64,000 nt of DNA from Rosa chinensis (Eukaryota > Streptophyta > Magnoliopsida > Rosales > Rosaceae), in contig NC_037094.1 in NCBI RefSeq assembly GCF_002994745.2, positions 62,680,139-62,744,138 on the forward strand, read 5' to 3'. The position numbers were made by a program, and so were the translations under genes. Positions within the stretch are counted from its first letter, which is position 1, and each line of letters opens with the position of its first letter. The notes beneath the pieces were generated by a model, which was given only the letters and a program-made list of their open reading frames with translations, was not told the origin of the DNA and searched no databases. Positions 9,108 to 20,324 of this stretch are shown here, piece by piece.

Positions 9108-11622
9108 TTGCCAGCCCGCCGCAACAAAACTACAGGAAGAAGACCTCGTGCAGCACCAAATTCAAACTCCAAATTTGAGTCCACCTCCGCCAATCTTGCT
9201 GCTTCAACCCTATCCAACTCCACCCAGCAACCATGATCCGATCCCCGGACGAATGAATCTTTAAAACACCACAAAACTCTAAATATAATGTGCTCTGTTA
9301 ATGATCCTATTATACACCACAAGTCATGTAATTCACTCTCTCTTTTTCTTTAGGGTATAGTCAACAATTTAATAGTTTATTTTCTAATTTTCATGAAGTC
9401 TTCATAAGTTTTATGATGGCAGCCAAATAATTGATCAAACACCTTGGGGCAAGTTGACAAAGTTTAGCATTATATACATGTCATGGGTGCACATTTGAAA
9501 GTTGACACTTAATGATACGACTATAAAGATATGATTAGAAACCTAAGAAATCATTTGAGCATTATTGCAGGCAAATCCCAATTATCCAAAGTCAAGAAAG
9601 TTATGACTTATGACTCCGATCCCATCACCAGTGTAGTATAGGACCGATTCAATTGTCAACCATTCTCGATCTTCCAGTGCAAATCGCTAGGTTGAATTAA
9701 TCTAAAGCTGAAGCATCGGCAATATATATGGTAATGGACTAATGGCAATGCCATTGTTGATAACTTGATATTGATTTGGTGACCCAGAGCCATATCAAAT
9801 CGTTATGGGCACCAGAAGATCTTCCATTCAAGAACAGAAAATCCCACTGCCATATATCTATTGTTGGACAGGACTTGACTGGAACTGGAAGTCCGACTTA
9901 CTGTTGATGTCAATTATTAGGTTTTGAAATTTCAAATGAGCTTTGGCTCCACTCCCAACTTCCCCAAGTGTTTGTTATTTTATATACATTTTAAGTATTT
10001 TAGCTTGCTATCTTTTTGGACTGCCGTTAAAGCGAATCAGATTTTGCCGCCGAATCACGTTTATGTTTTCCAAAACCGTCATGGAATCCACTGTTCTTAT
10101 ATATTCCCTAACTTTATCTAGAAAGATTCTATCTCTGATTAGAGGCCCCCACGTTCTTAGTCCGAGTCTCTGAGGCCTCATCAAGTGGAAAGGTCACTTA
10201 TTCAATCGCTAACTGGATTTTTTTATTTTTTATTTTTAATTAAATAAGTGATTAGACGATATTAGTTCATCAAAAACAGAAAATCTATGGAGTAAGTGTC
10301 ACTCTCAATTTCAAAGGAAAAGAGTCTGCTAACTATATTTTAATTTATTCATGATCAACATCTAACTACACACATTTCTATTCAGCTACCATTACCTCAA
10401 CTACAACTTAACTGAGTCCGCCAATGAACAAACAGATCATCGTGAGTATGCATCACGATATTAACATATAAACATCATACATGTGATGATTAAACAAATA
10501 ACAAAAACATCTATGATACAATTGACTAAAAAAACATGCAATAACATATCAATTATCTCTCTTTTAGTTCTAAAATGAGGTGATTTACAGCTTCGTGACA
10601 TCATGATCTAAGTACTCATTACAATAATTGTTCACATAAGAAACACGATTCCTAAAAGTGTGTACGTACTAACTCCATGATCAATTAGTTAGTTCTTTAA
10701 ACTCTCACCGCAAACCCTTTATTACATTTGTTGGCTTTTTCCAAGTCGAGTTAACACAATTTATTACAATCATCTTGTCTCACCGATCTTACCCATTGCA
10801 CAACAAACATCTGGGCTCCAGTGGTCCCTTCTATGTATATGTTCATCATCAATACCCCTGCCTCTTTGGATGGAATTGATTCATAAGTGATAAGTTTGTG
10901 ATAGCGATTTAGAATTGTCATTAACTAAATCCAAACTGATCTGTCACTGTTTTGATGCAATCAAACAAAAGTAAAGAATGATAAGGAGATAAAATCACAA
11001 TTCAATTCTGATTTGATAGCTCCATTTGTTTGAACTTTGATTGTGATGATTCGAAAAATAACAAACAGAAAAAGTTAGTGTTTCCAATCCATTCAATAAA
11101 AATTGATATTATGTCATTGGAGTTCCAAAACATAATGTTATATGTGGTGAACAAATGTTAGGTTATAAGATTCCAATAACTAAAATCTGGTTTCTTGGAA
11201 AAACATAAGGACAAGATTATTTTCTAAAGCACTTTCAGTAAATGTGTCCAAATCTTCATATATTCTACACTGTAATGTTGTTATTGAAATCGTTCAATTT
11301 CTGGAAAAATAAAAGAAAAATTAAAGAGATCGTTTGGTCATCATATTGTACTAATTAAATTTATGATTCACTGTGAAAAAAGTAATTGTGCATTTATTTG
11401 ATAAAGCAAGATAACTAAACCATGTACCATTTGTTGATTTTTTTTTTAAGCAATAATACATTTCAATGATGAACAATTTTTAGGATCATCCATTGAGTGA
11501 ACAAGCATATAAATTTATTGTCGACTAACATACTTTTACTTTATAAATTTATCATCCAACGGTCCGTATATTAAATTAGTCTTTAAAGATCATCTATGTT
11601 AAAAATCAATATAATCAAAATC
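9108..11622. other. AT-rich intergenic DNA, no gene seen
   Basis: No ORF with recognisable motifs occurs on either strand. A minus-strand 83-codon ORF (9071-9322) overlaps the hAT end and a Pro/Ala-rich stretch, and matches nothing I recognise. From about 11440 to 11622 (AT-rich, with CATCCAACGGTCC) the DNA looks like the flank of an older MITE that the Mutator-type MITE at 11632 entered. Confidence 0.6.
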
Positions 11623-11631
11623 ATTTAATTA

Positions 11632-12400
11632 GGGTGCAGCTATTGTCACCCTACCATTTTCTTAGTTCACCCTACAAACATTTGAATTATTGAAAGACTA
11701 TATTACCCAAGTGCAAAATGACTAATAAGTACATTAATTTTCTAAAATCTAAATATGTAAGAAAAAATAAATATATAAGTAATTAATTAAATAAAAAGAC
11801 TACTTAATTTTTCATTGGATAACATTAATCTTTATCCCTTTCAAAAAAACATTAATCTTTATTTTCTCCACCCAAATTTGAATTTATTACTATTTTTTTG
11901 TCTTTTTGTTGTCTCCTCATCGTTAATTCGTTATTCAATTCACAAAACTATTATTCTGACAAAAAAAAAAAATTCACAAAACTATTACCTTTAACTTCAT
12001 CAAAATCTTTATAATATTCTTTGTAAACACCGAAAGTAAAAATTTAAAACACGAAGAAAAAAAAATCCTTCATTGATCATAGTTGTAAATGTACTAATCT
12101 TTTTACATAGATTGAAATAGAGAACATTGAAATTGAAAGAAAAAATTAAAAAAAATGGGAGTAAATCATATTATGATTTTATTACGAAACTTTAATAAAT
12201 TTTAATTTTTTTTATGAGTATAAATTAATGAGAGATTTTTGCTAAAAATATTTATTTTTTAATTGGATATGTCATATAAGGATATTCTTGGAAAGAGAAA
12301 TAGGTTAAATAAGTAAATTTAATAATTAAAATTAAAATGTATGGTGTAATGAGCAAGTAGGGTGAACAAAGAAAATGTTAGGGTGACAATAGCCGCACCC
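11632..12400. mobile_element. Mutator-type MITE, 44-bp TIRs, 9-bp TSD
   Basis: The left end GGGTGCAGCTATTGTCACCC... (11632-11675) is repeated inverted at the right end (...GGGTGACAATAGCCGCACCC, to 12400), with about 3 mismatches in 44 bases. It is flanked by a perfect 9-bp duplication ATTTAATTA (11623-11631 and 12401-12409), the TSD length of Mutator-like elements. The interior is AT-rich without coding capacity. Confidence 0.9.
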
Positions 12401-12409
12401 ATTTAATTA

Positions 12410-13514
12410 TCTAGTTGAATTAAATAAATGGATGGTTCTAACAACACTTAGTACTATTATAATGAACCATTCATATATTTCATAAAAATAAATAACTAAA
12501 AGGTCTTTAATTTAATTATTTTTTACATAGCTAATCTTTGTATGATGTTATGCAATATAAATGGTTGGATTAAAATATTATAAAGTTAAAATGTATTAAT
12601 CTCAATAGAGGGTGAATATGCTTTTTCACCCTAGGGGTAAATTCGTTACGCTTACGGTGCCAAATGAATGCAAATATATAAAAAAATTCAATAAAAAAAT
12701 GTTTTAAGGATATGTTTTAAATAAATAGTATATGAAAATCGAACCTGTCACCACACGTTGTATATCCAAATGAAGTGATATTACATGTTATAATATATCT
12801 ATTGCCCTCAATCCTTAATAACTGAAACATAATCAGAGGATGGTTGGTTAAACCTCATATTACAATAAGTGTTGAAACGACATCCTAAATAATAATAGTA
12901 CTTTCCAAAATCATATGTCGATAAATATTGAAGGTCATATCAGCTGCTCTATTCACCTTTTCACGTTAGAAAGTTGTTTCCATCTGTGTGTTTACTGAAC
13001 ATATAAAATTATTGAATTTCTTTTTTAAAGTCTCAAATTTCATTCAAAACCAAACGAGACATAATATTAAACCGAAGAAAGAATTCAAATGAAATGGATA
13101 TGCCACCCAACCATAGGAAGTTAGAAGCTATACAGTAAGGCCAAAGGCACGTCAAACGATTCCTTCCTAAACCCACCATATATCTCCTCGATCATAATAA
13201 GATAATCACTTAATCACAAAACCCATTACAATGCATGATAAAGAGGAAGAAGAAGAATAAAGTTGATTAGGGAAGAAATATGACAGCCATGAGTGAAGCA
13301 TATATGATTGGGCCCACCAGGCCCATCTCTTTATGAGTTAAAGACCAACAACCCCAAGAAATTCCTCTCAAAGCTGCACGCTTTTGCATGTACACAAAAG
13401 AAAAATTAATACATCAATAATAATTCAATAAGGAAAACTTTACACAAAGCTGAAAGCTGTAAATCAAATATACCAATTCGAGAGACGCTTTAAGCGCCCA
13501 CGACCTTTGCACTA
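12410..13514. other. intergenic and upstream region of the kinase gene
   Basis: This is AT-rich DNA with a small hairpin at about 12608-12637 (GGGTGAATATGC and TTTTTCACCC) and no gene. The last ~130 bases become pyrimidine-rich (CTTCTTCTTCTCCTCCTCC), as in plant 5' leaders. No strong TATA box was seen; ATATACC at about 13469 is a weak candidate. Confidence 0.5.
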
Positions 13515-13610
13515 ATGGCTTTTGCCGCTCTCCACCTCCTTCTTCTTCTCCTCCTCCTCCACCTCTACTTTCCACACCTCTCTCTTCACTCCCTCACAGA
13601 ACCCACCTGA
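13515..13610 (+). CDS. upstream ORF (uORF) of the kinase gene, 31 codons
   Basis: An ATG at 13515 opens a 31-residue peptide starting MAFAALH, followed by eight leucines in a row, then HLYFPHLSLHSLTEPT. It ends with TGA at 13608-13610, only nine bases before the kinase ATG. It is not in the kinase frame and overlaps the pyrimidine-rich leader. If the transcript starts upstream of 13515, ribosomes would meet this ORF first, so it could lower or condition kinase translation. The peptide could also be a by-product of the CTC/CTT-rich leader. Whether it is transcribed or conserved cannot be seen here. Confidence 0.45.
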   Translation: MAFAALHLLLLLLLLHLYFPHLSLHSLTEPT

Positions 13611-13619
13611 AAAATATTA

Positions 13620-15095
13620 ATGGGTTACTTCTCTTGCAATGCCGAGTCCGCCACCGCGATTTGCGACTCCTACAACTTTGACATCAAGAGAAAACCCAAT
13701 AATAAGCCAATCGAGATCAGGGAGTTCCCCTACGACGACCTCGTCGCCGCCACGAATGGGTTCTCAGCTGATAGCTTTTTGGGTAAAGGAAGCCACGGAA
13801 GCGTGTACAAGGCTATTCTCGACGACGGGAAGCTCGTCGCAGCGGTTAAGAGGATGAAATACCCGAAGCAAACGACGTCGTTGGCGAGGCGTAGCTGCAC
13901 CACGTGCGTCGCGGCGGAGAACGAGATCGAGATTCTTTCCCGGGTCCGACACCCCAGGCTCGTGAATCTCATCGGGTTCTGCCCGGACTCAAACGACGGG
14001 AAATTGATTGTCGTCGAGTACATGCCCAACGGCACGCTGCACGACTTGTTGCACTCGCGGCCCAGACCGCCCGGGTGGACCCGGCGAGTGCGGCTGATCT
14101 TACACGTGGCCAAGGCGGTCCAGGCGCTACATTCTTCCAACCCGCCGGTGATTCATAGGGATATAAAGTCGTCGAACGTTTTGATCGACGGGGATTGGAC
14201 CGCGAGGCTCGGGGACTTGGGCCTGGCTTTGAGGGGACACGTGGAGGACGTTCGCGTGAGGTGTACGCCACCGGCGGGGACGTTAGGGTACCTCGACCCG
14301 GGCTACCTTGCGCCGGGGGATCTCAGCGCCAAGAGTGACGTCTTCAGCTTCGGGATTTTGCTCTTGGAAATCGTGAGCGGAAGAAACGCCATTGATGTAA
14401 ACTACAGTCCTCCTTCGGTGATTGACTGGGCCCTACCGATCATAAAGCACGGCGAGTACGCCTCCATATGCGACCGGAGAATCGGCCCGCCGGCTGAGTC
14501 CGCCGTGATTCGCCAGCTGGCGGTGTTGGCCGCCAGGTGCGTGAGGTCGACGGCGGAGAAGCGACCGTCGATGGCGGAGGTGGTCGAGTGTTTAACAGTT
14601 GTGAATGAGAGAGTTCACGCGCCGATATGGAACAGCCTGAAGCGGCGCGTGAGGCGCGTGGAGGAGGAGGAGGAGCATCGACCGTCGTTTGTTGATGGAG
14701 GTGGTCATGATTTGGAGGAGGTGGTACGGAGCACGAGAGGGAGTAGGAGGAAGTTGAACAGGAAGGTATCGAGTGTGTTGGGCGCAGAGTACGAGGGTGA
14801 GGACGAGGCGATGATTGGAGAGCGGGTGCTGAGGTCAAGGTCGATTGGGTCGGTCAACGAGATTAAAGCGGGGAGTGGCGGTGGAGTGCGGAAGGGTGTA
14901 GGGGTTGCGGTGAAGGTGAGGCTGAGCAAGTCGAGGTCAGTTGGGGCAGTATTGGGTAGTCCGAAGATTGTGCGTCGGAACAAAAGGGGGTTTTTGATTG
15001 AGTCGGTGAGATTGGACATGTCTAAATTGGTCATTAGTTTGGACGGTGAGAGATCTGATAGGAAAATGCTCGAGAAACCTCTGGTTTCTATCTAA
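13620..15095 (+). CDS. receptor-like cytoplasmic Ser/Thr kinase, At3g51990/At5g23170-like
   Basis: This is an intron-less ORF of 491 codons and the only clear intact host gene. There is no signal peptide or membrane segment. It starts MGYFSCNAES, then FPYDDLVAATNGFS, the usual lead-in to plant RLK/RLCK kinase domains. Kinase landmarks are: glycine loop GKGSHGSV (55-62), catalytic Lys77 in VAAVKR, Glu in ENEIEIL (about 100-104), HRDIKSSN with Asp181 and Asn186, and GTLGYLDPGYL (about 220-230). It also has DVFSFGILLLEIVSGRNAID and the late Arg in EKRPSMAEVV (about 315). The usual DFG is DLG (199-201), and the Glu of the common LDPEY motif is Gly. The C-terminal ~150 residues are basic and low-complexity (EEEEE, SRS-type repeats). 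It resembles the Arabidopsis At3g51990/At5g23170 group related to CRINKLY4. High GC contrasts with its AT-rich flanks. A leucine-rich uORF precedes it. Confidence 0.92.
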   Translation: MGYFSCNAESATAICDSYNFDIKRKPNNKPIEIREFPYDDLVAATNGFSADSFLGKGSHGSVYKAILDDGKLVAAVKRMKYPKQTTSLARRSCTTCVAAENEIEILSRVRHPRLVNLIGFCPDSNDGKLIVVEYMPNGTLHDLLHSRPRPPGWTRRVRLILHVAKAVQALHSSNPPVIHRDIKSSNVLIDGDWTARLGDLGLALRGHVEDVRVRCTPPAGTLGYLDPGYLAPGDLSAKSDVFSFGILLLEIVSGRNAIDVNYSPPSVIDWALPIIKHGEYASICDRRIGPPAESAVIRQLAVLAARCVRSTAEKRPSMAEVVECLTVVNERVHAPIWNSLKRRVRRVEEEEEHRPSFVDGGGHDLEEVVRSTRGSRRKLNRKVSSVLGAEYEGEDEAMIGERVLRSRSIGSVNEIKAGSGGGVRKGVGVAVKVRLSKSRSVGAVLGSPKIVRRNKRGFLIESVRLDMSKLVISLDGERSDRKMLEKPLVSI

Positions 15096-16658
15096 CATGA
15101 CATGGAGGATTCGGATCGTTTCTGTTGGGAATGGGAATGTTTTCCTCCATTTCTAATGTGGTATGATTTTTTGATTTAGTTGGTAATCATTATACTTCTA
15201 TATTTGTGTATGTCAAATGTAGAATTTGAATGAGCTTGATCTAATTACGAAAATTGTACCATATTTTGAAATAGTGTAATATTGATTTGTCGATAAAACA
15301 CACTTGTTGGTGGAAGTTCGTCATCAAGGTAATATATGTTTCTAAATTTGTTATCAAAAATGCATTATTTTGAAGATATCAATGTTGTTTCGGTCCATAA
15401 TTTTTTTTTTTGTCTGCACTCCATGAGAATTTGGATCAATAATTTTCCATTCATTTTCTAATTTAATAGCAATTTTAGTGTATTGCAATGCTCAAAATAG
15501 TTTTGACTTATAAAAGTTATTTGTTTAAATGAAATGAGAGGAGACAAGATGTACACTACTCTTATGAGAAGATACTGTTTAGAAGACAGGCACTACTTTG
15601 TTATATGTCATGTGCACAACTCTGTTATAAGATGTAAGTTTATTTATCAATATGCACAACTTTGTTGAGATGATTTTTCAATCAAACATTGTTATATTTA
15701 AACATCAAAAATGAACCTCATAACCGATTCACAAACCTTTAGCAAAACAAATAAAAACAGTATTAATATTCGAGTTGTGTTTGTTTCAAAGTTCTAGCGC
15801 TAACGTCATAAAGTTTTACTGAAGTGAAAATAAAGAGTTAACAATTAATCTTGGATTATTAGAACGTGATGGCGTCGAAGCAAAGCAACTCTTAATTGTA
15901 CACAAGTATTGACTACTGCACATGAACTAAAACCAATGACTGCCAAGAAAGATGGGTGCGTGACGTGAATGGAAGAAAACTGGAGCATTATAGAGCTTAG
16001 CAGGTCGCCATAGGTGAAAACTTCAAAGCAAGCTGTTTCCCGATTTGTGGCTGATATCATCCTCTGATTTGTCTGTTCAAACTTCAAACCAACCAAATGG
16101 TTGGTTGATGGTCCATAAAAGCTAACAACGGTCACCACTTACGGCGGTGCGGCTCCATTCCAAAAACAATCAATGACATCCTCTACATTCTGCTTGTCAG
16201 TTGGGCAATGAATGCTTCTTCTTCTCCTACTTCTTCTTCATCACTGGATCCTGTAGTTTGAATGCCAAACCGGCAAATCGGCTTGTTAGCCTTTTTCACT
16301 ATCCAGTTTGGCAAGCCTATCTAACCAAATTGTGGCTTCTACTCGAGCTTGCCTATCTAGGTCATTGTGAAATCGTCAACTAGAATGTTCATGGAAAAAG
16401 AAAAGAAAAAATCTTGCATTTTACCCTCTGGCTAGAGAATAGGATTGATTCTAACTTTCTAAGATGGTGTAGAGTTTTTCTACTTCATATTCGCTCATTT
16501 GACCTCTCATGTTCTTTATACCTCCTATTTGCTTTTTAAAAAGTAAAATTTGCTATCTAATCTCCAAAAGAAAACTTTTTTTTTTAAATACAAAAAAATT
16601 GAAATTTAACTAATTTTAGACTAAGTTTTATATTCAGCAGACTAGCTGAACAAAACAA
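15096..16658. other. 3' flank of kinase gene and intergenic DNA
   Basis: The first ~200 bases are presumably the 3' UTR, T-rich with no unique poly(A) signal. A 97-codon minus-strand ORF (15845-16138) shows no motif I recognise and is probably chance. From about 16560, an older short element around CAGCAGACTAGCTG hosts the next MITE. Confidence 0.5.
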
Positions 16659-16667
16659 ATTTAACTT

Positions 16668-17469
16668 GAGTTTTTCTATTGAAACCTCCAAATTTACTCA
16701 CCTGACCTCCTTACTTTTTACACCTTCTATCAAATTTTTAAATACTAAATTTACTCACTAAACCTCACTCAAGTTCCTGAAATAACCTCACTCATATAAT
16801 TTGCAAACAAACTATTAATTACATATTCATTCCTTAACCAGATTACATAAATCTCTTATCTAATAAAAAAGAAACTCAAACACAAGGTATTGGGCTTTAA
16901 AAATTAATTTCTAATAAAAATAAATTGTTTTTTTTTTACTTTTTTTTTTCTCTTGTAGATGTGCAAAAAAAAAAAGAGTAATTTTTCTTAATGTTTAATT
17001 ATTTTCTCTATTTTCTGTACCTCATGATTATTAATTATTTAATAGTGTTTTATGTTTTTTTTTTACTACTAGCTCTTTTTTTTTTGGTAAATATAATGAA
17101 TAGACTGAGATTTAGGTCATAAATTATTTCTTTTGTTATCCCTCACCAATATGCTTCAACATATATGTTGATAGGAATTTTTATGTCACATGATCTTGAT
17201 TATAGTTTTAATTCTTATTAAATATATATAAATGCTTTAATGAGTACGTATGTAGTGAAATTGAAAAATGAAAATAGATAAGGAAAATAATAAAGAATGC
17301 AATATAATATTATTGAATTGGAAAGTCTAGAGAAATTAAATATAATATTTTTTTTTGGGATAATTATTGTCCTTAATAGTCATTTTATAAGAAGCTATAT
17401 ATGTCATTTAATAATTTATAATAGAGTGAGGTCAACTGAGCAGATTTGGAGGTCCCAATAGAAACACTC
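16668..17469 (+). mobile_element. Mutator-type MITE family M, copy 1
   Basis: The ends are GAGTTTTTCTATTG.AACCTCC... and, inverted, GAGTGTTTCTATTGGGACCTCC..., about 45 bp of TIR. A perfect 9-bp TSD ATTTAACTT flanks it (16659-16667 and 17470-17478). Length is 802 bp, with no coding region. The same family is present inverted at 38476-41155 and as a fragment at 19250-19494. Confidence 0.88.
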
Positions 17470-17478
17470 ATTTAACTT

Positions 17479-17957
17479 TAGTTAAAAAAACCTAGCTATA
17501 TATTTAGCTCAGGAGGAGAGATAATTTAACTAAAACTTAAATTTAACTTGGAATTTAGGTATTCTGCTGGAGCATAACTCAATAAGTAACTGTTTATATT
17601 CCAATTTTAACTACTTTTAGCTATGCAAATAGCTATCACTGTTGGAGATGCTGTAAACCTTTTTCAAATATCTAACTTAACCTTACTTATAAATGGAACG
17701 TTCCAAGCATTAAAGATGAGTTTTAATTCTCCCATAATTGTTTGTTTGCTAAAAAAAAAGAAAAATTGAAATAATTATTGAAAAAAAAAAAGAGGAAGTC
17801 AAGCTTGATAACTAATTAAAAAAATATTACCATAATTGTTTTCAAGCCTAATTTTTCATGTTTTATGGTTACAAAAATTAAATTTGCTCATTTAATTATT
17901 TTTATTTAACTTGATCTCATATGCCTCTTCACAAGCTTATTTGGTTTAGTTTACACG
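17479..17957. other. AT-rich DNA between MITE and LINE
   Basis: It contains the right part of the older element hosting MITE copy 1 (TTCTGCTGGAG near 17560) and poly(A/T) runs. No gene is seen. Confidence 0.5.
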
Positions 17958-18623
17958 ATGACTCTCTATCCCTCGTTTCGTGATCTTGTAATACTAAGAA
18001 GACCATTATCTAATATTTTTTTCTATTGCATCATAATTTTGTTCTTGTATAAAATTTTGAGTCTGCATGCAGGAGGTATTCGAAGTGGTGATGACACAAT
18101 CATATGGAGGTTATCTCATAATGGTAACTTTTCTGTTAAATCTGCTTATCACTCTCTGTTTTTGAATTTGGAACCTCAACCATGGCCATGGAACTTTATT
18201 TGGAAGCTTCAAGTTCCTCCTAAGGTGAAAACCTTTTTATGGACCCTTGTGCATGATAGATTGTTAACGATAGTAAGGGTTCGTAGAGGTTTGGCTATAG
18301 ATACTTGTTGTCCAAGATGCGGCTTCCCGCTTGAATCCTTGGACCATCTCTTTAAAGACTGCACTATTTCTATGAGGATTTGGTCTGCCCTCCATCCTAC
18401 AAGTCAGTTCTCTTCCACTTACAGCGTTCCCTTTAATGATTGGTTGCTTATCAATTTAAAGTCCTCTATGAGAATGCAATATGAGGTACTTTGGTGTTGC
18501 TATTTAGCTATGGGGCTTTGGTATATATGGAAATGGAGGTGCATCATCATCTTGGATCATACTTTTAAATTTTCAGTTTGGCCTTCTTTAATTATTCATC
18601 AGTTTACCAAAGAATATTTTTAA
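17958..18623 (+). pseudogene. LINE ORF2 3' part: reverse-transcriptase zinc-binding domain (zf-RVT)
   Basis: From about 18070 the ORF reads SGDDTIIWRLSHNGNFSVKS, then PWNFIWKLQVPPKVKTFLW and the zinc-binding cluster CCPRCGFPLESLDHLFKDC. This is the standard zf-RVT block at the end of plant L1-type ORF2. The ~37 residues before it are not LINE-like and probably come from flanking sequence, so the element is 5'-truncated and lacks endonuclease and RT. The frame is lost after about 18620 before the RNase H domain. The cysteine and histidine positions look preserved. Confidence 0.8.
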
Positions 18624-18683
18624 GCAAATACAATTACATATGCCAAACCTGCATGACAGGTGGCCCAACTGTGTTGACATTTT

Positions 18684-19184
18684 CTGCCTAAGGATTGGCT
18701 CAAGTTAAATGTTGATGGCAGTTTGCATAAAAGTACTGGGATTATATGTGCTGGAGGAGCTATTCGAAATGATAAGGGTGAATGGATGAATGGGTTTTCT
18801 GCCAAGTTGGGCATTGGTCAAGTTGTTGAAGCTGAACTTTGGGGGCTTCTGAAAGGAATGGAAATGGCTTGGCAGAATGGTTGTAGACAGTTGAAAATAG
18901 AAATGGATTCACTTGTTGCGGTCAAGTTGGTTCTCTCTCCTATTGATCATCTCCATCCTCTTTATAGTATTGTGACAAGTTGTCAAGAGTTGTTGAGTAG
19001 GGATTGGAATGTGTCCCTTACCCATGTTTACAGAGAGTGTAATTCAGTGGCTGATTTGTTAGCAAATATTGGGCATGGTTCTGAGCCTGGCTGCAAATTC
19101 TTTAGCTCCCCTCCTGCTGATGTCGTGCCTCTTTTAGAAGCTGATCTATTGGGCTTGTTTAAGCCAAGATTAATTGTGATTTAA
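18684..19184 (+). pseudogene. LINE ORF2 3' end: RNase H domain
   Basis: In frame from about 18684 the sequence reads PKDWLKLNVDGS, the usual junction of plant LINE RNase H. Catalytic residues are all visible: Asp in NVDGS, Glu in VVEAELWGLLKG, Asp in IEMDSLVAVKL and Asp in NSVADLLAN. It stops at 19182-19184. The 3' tail up to about 19235 (CGTTTGCCTTTCGGGCATCC, then AATAAAATATAAAAAAA) looks like a LINE 3' UTR with a decayed poly(A). With the zf-RVT segment upstream it forms one truncated LINE. The RNase H fold is intact, but no promoter or RT is present. Confidence 0.8.
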
Positions 19185-19249
19185 GTTTTTTGTCGTTTGC
19201 CTTTCGGGCATCCTTGTAATAAAATATAAAAAAATCCACCAAGTAATTC

Positions 19250-19494
19250 TAAATGCATTATCTTTTGAATCTTTTTTTTCTTCGAAAGACTTTATGAACA
19301 AATAAAATCATAAATGAGATTTGAAAATGGAAATGAATAATAAAAGTAACATAAAGTTGTGGAGAGAGAAAAAAAAAATTTCTTAATATTTTGTTGTCTG
19401 TAACAGTCTTTTCATATAAGGACATATATGTCATTTAATAATTAAAAAATAACGGAGGTCTAGTAAGTAGATTAGGAGGTCCCAATATAAACTC
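19250..19494 (+). mobile_element. fragment of MITE family M (third, diverged copy)
   Basis: It matches the right half of the MITE at 16668-17469: TATATGTCATTTAATAAT, then GGAGGTC...GATTAGGAGGTCCCAAT, ending AACTC. The left half was not found. The LINE tail abuts it, so the LINE may have inserted into this copy. Confidence 0.6.
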
Positions 19495-20088
19495 TCTAAG
19501 TCCATGTCCTACAAAAAAAAAAGTATAAGTTGAAGAGCAACTAATATATTGCAACAATCTTTTAAGTGTGTAATCCACAATGTAATTAGTAGTAAATCAT
19601 ATATTACGTATTATTCGTTATTTTTTGATATGGAGACTTTGCAATTTTTGACGCACCTCATCTTGCGTGACTTAACTTTTACAATGCATAGGCAACTAAT
19701 AATCATACTGGAAACCTGTGGTCTCGTCATCTACCAAAGTTCGCACATCTTTTTTGAACCATTGAATAAGAATCTCATGACGTGATTAATTGGTAAAAAC
19801 ATTACTATGTTAAGTAACGAGAAATGTGGCACACTATTTATTTGCACGACACTAATATTGTTCCTAGAGTGGTCACCTATTAGGTGGAGATTTTATTCAA
19901 AAGGCCTCGCTGCAATTAATAATGAACTACAAATTTATATATTGTAATTTATTTTGTCATTGTGTCGGAGACAAATTTTGCCATGACCTTTTCTAAATCT
20001 CCAATATTGTATATGTATGTTTTGGAAATTTAAGTTTTCTACTTTTATGTTTGTAGGTTTCAATTTTCTTGTTGTTAATGATGGGGTA
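19495..20088. other. AT-rich intergenic DNA
   Basis: No motif-bearing ORF, RNA gene or repeat end was seen on either strand. Confidence 0.5.
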
Positions 20089-20093
20089 GTATG

Positions 20094-20313
20094 TGTCAAA
20101 TGTATGGATTTATGGTATAATTTGCCAGTGTATTCTTCTCCAAACTGGAGGATATATATAGCAGTACAATTGCCTATAGCTAAGTGTGAAAATAAATACT
20201 GAATGTCAAATATTGCTGCTGTATTACTTGAAGATCTGCTGCAACTAGATTTGCTGCTGCTGCTAGTATCAACGCTAGATTTGCTGCTGCTGCTAGTATC
20301 AGCTCACGTAACA
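20094..20313 (-). repeat. 3' LTR of copia-1
   Basis: It is 220 bp, TGTCAAATG...CACGTAACA on the plus strand. Compared with the other LTR it carries an extra tandem copy of a ~29-bp segment (CTAGATTTGCTGCTGCTGCT...), at about 20243-20300. Confidence 0.93.
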
Positions 20314-20324
20314 CTCCCCCTCAA
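20314..20324 (-). promoter_or_regulatory. polypurine tract of copia-1
   Basis: The minus strand TTGAGGGGGAG directly abuts the LTR start TGTTACG and would prime plus-strand DNA synthesis. Confidence 0.85.

Noticed and set aside
11440..12640. A larger MITE hosting the 11632 element
   Set aside because: The flanks hint at inverted symmetry, but I could not align the ends convincingly by eye.
13639..15034. Several 60-136-codon ORFs on both strands across the kinase gene
   Set aside because: They are shadows of the GC-rich kinase coding sequence in other frames.
15845..16138. 97-codon minus-strand ORF downstream of the kinase
   Set aside because: No motif, no leader or codon pattern of note, and AT-rich flanks; likely chance.
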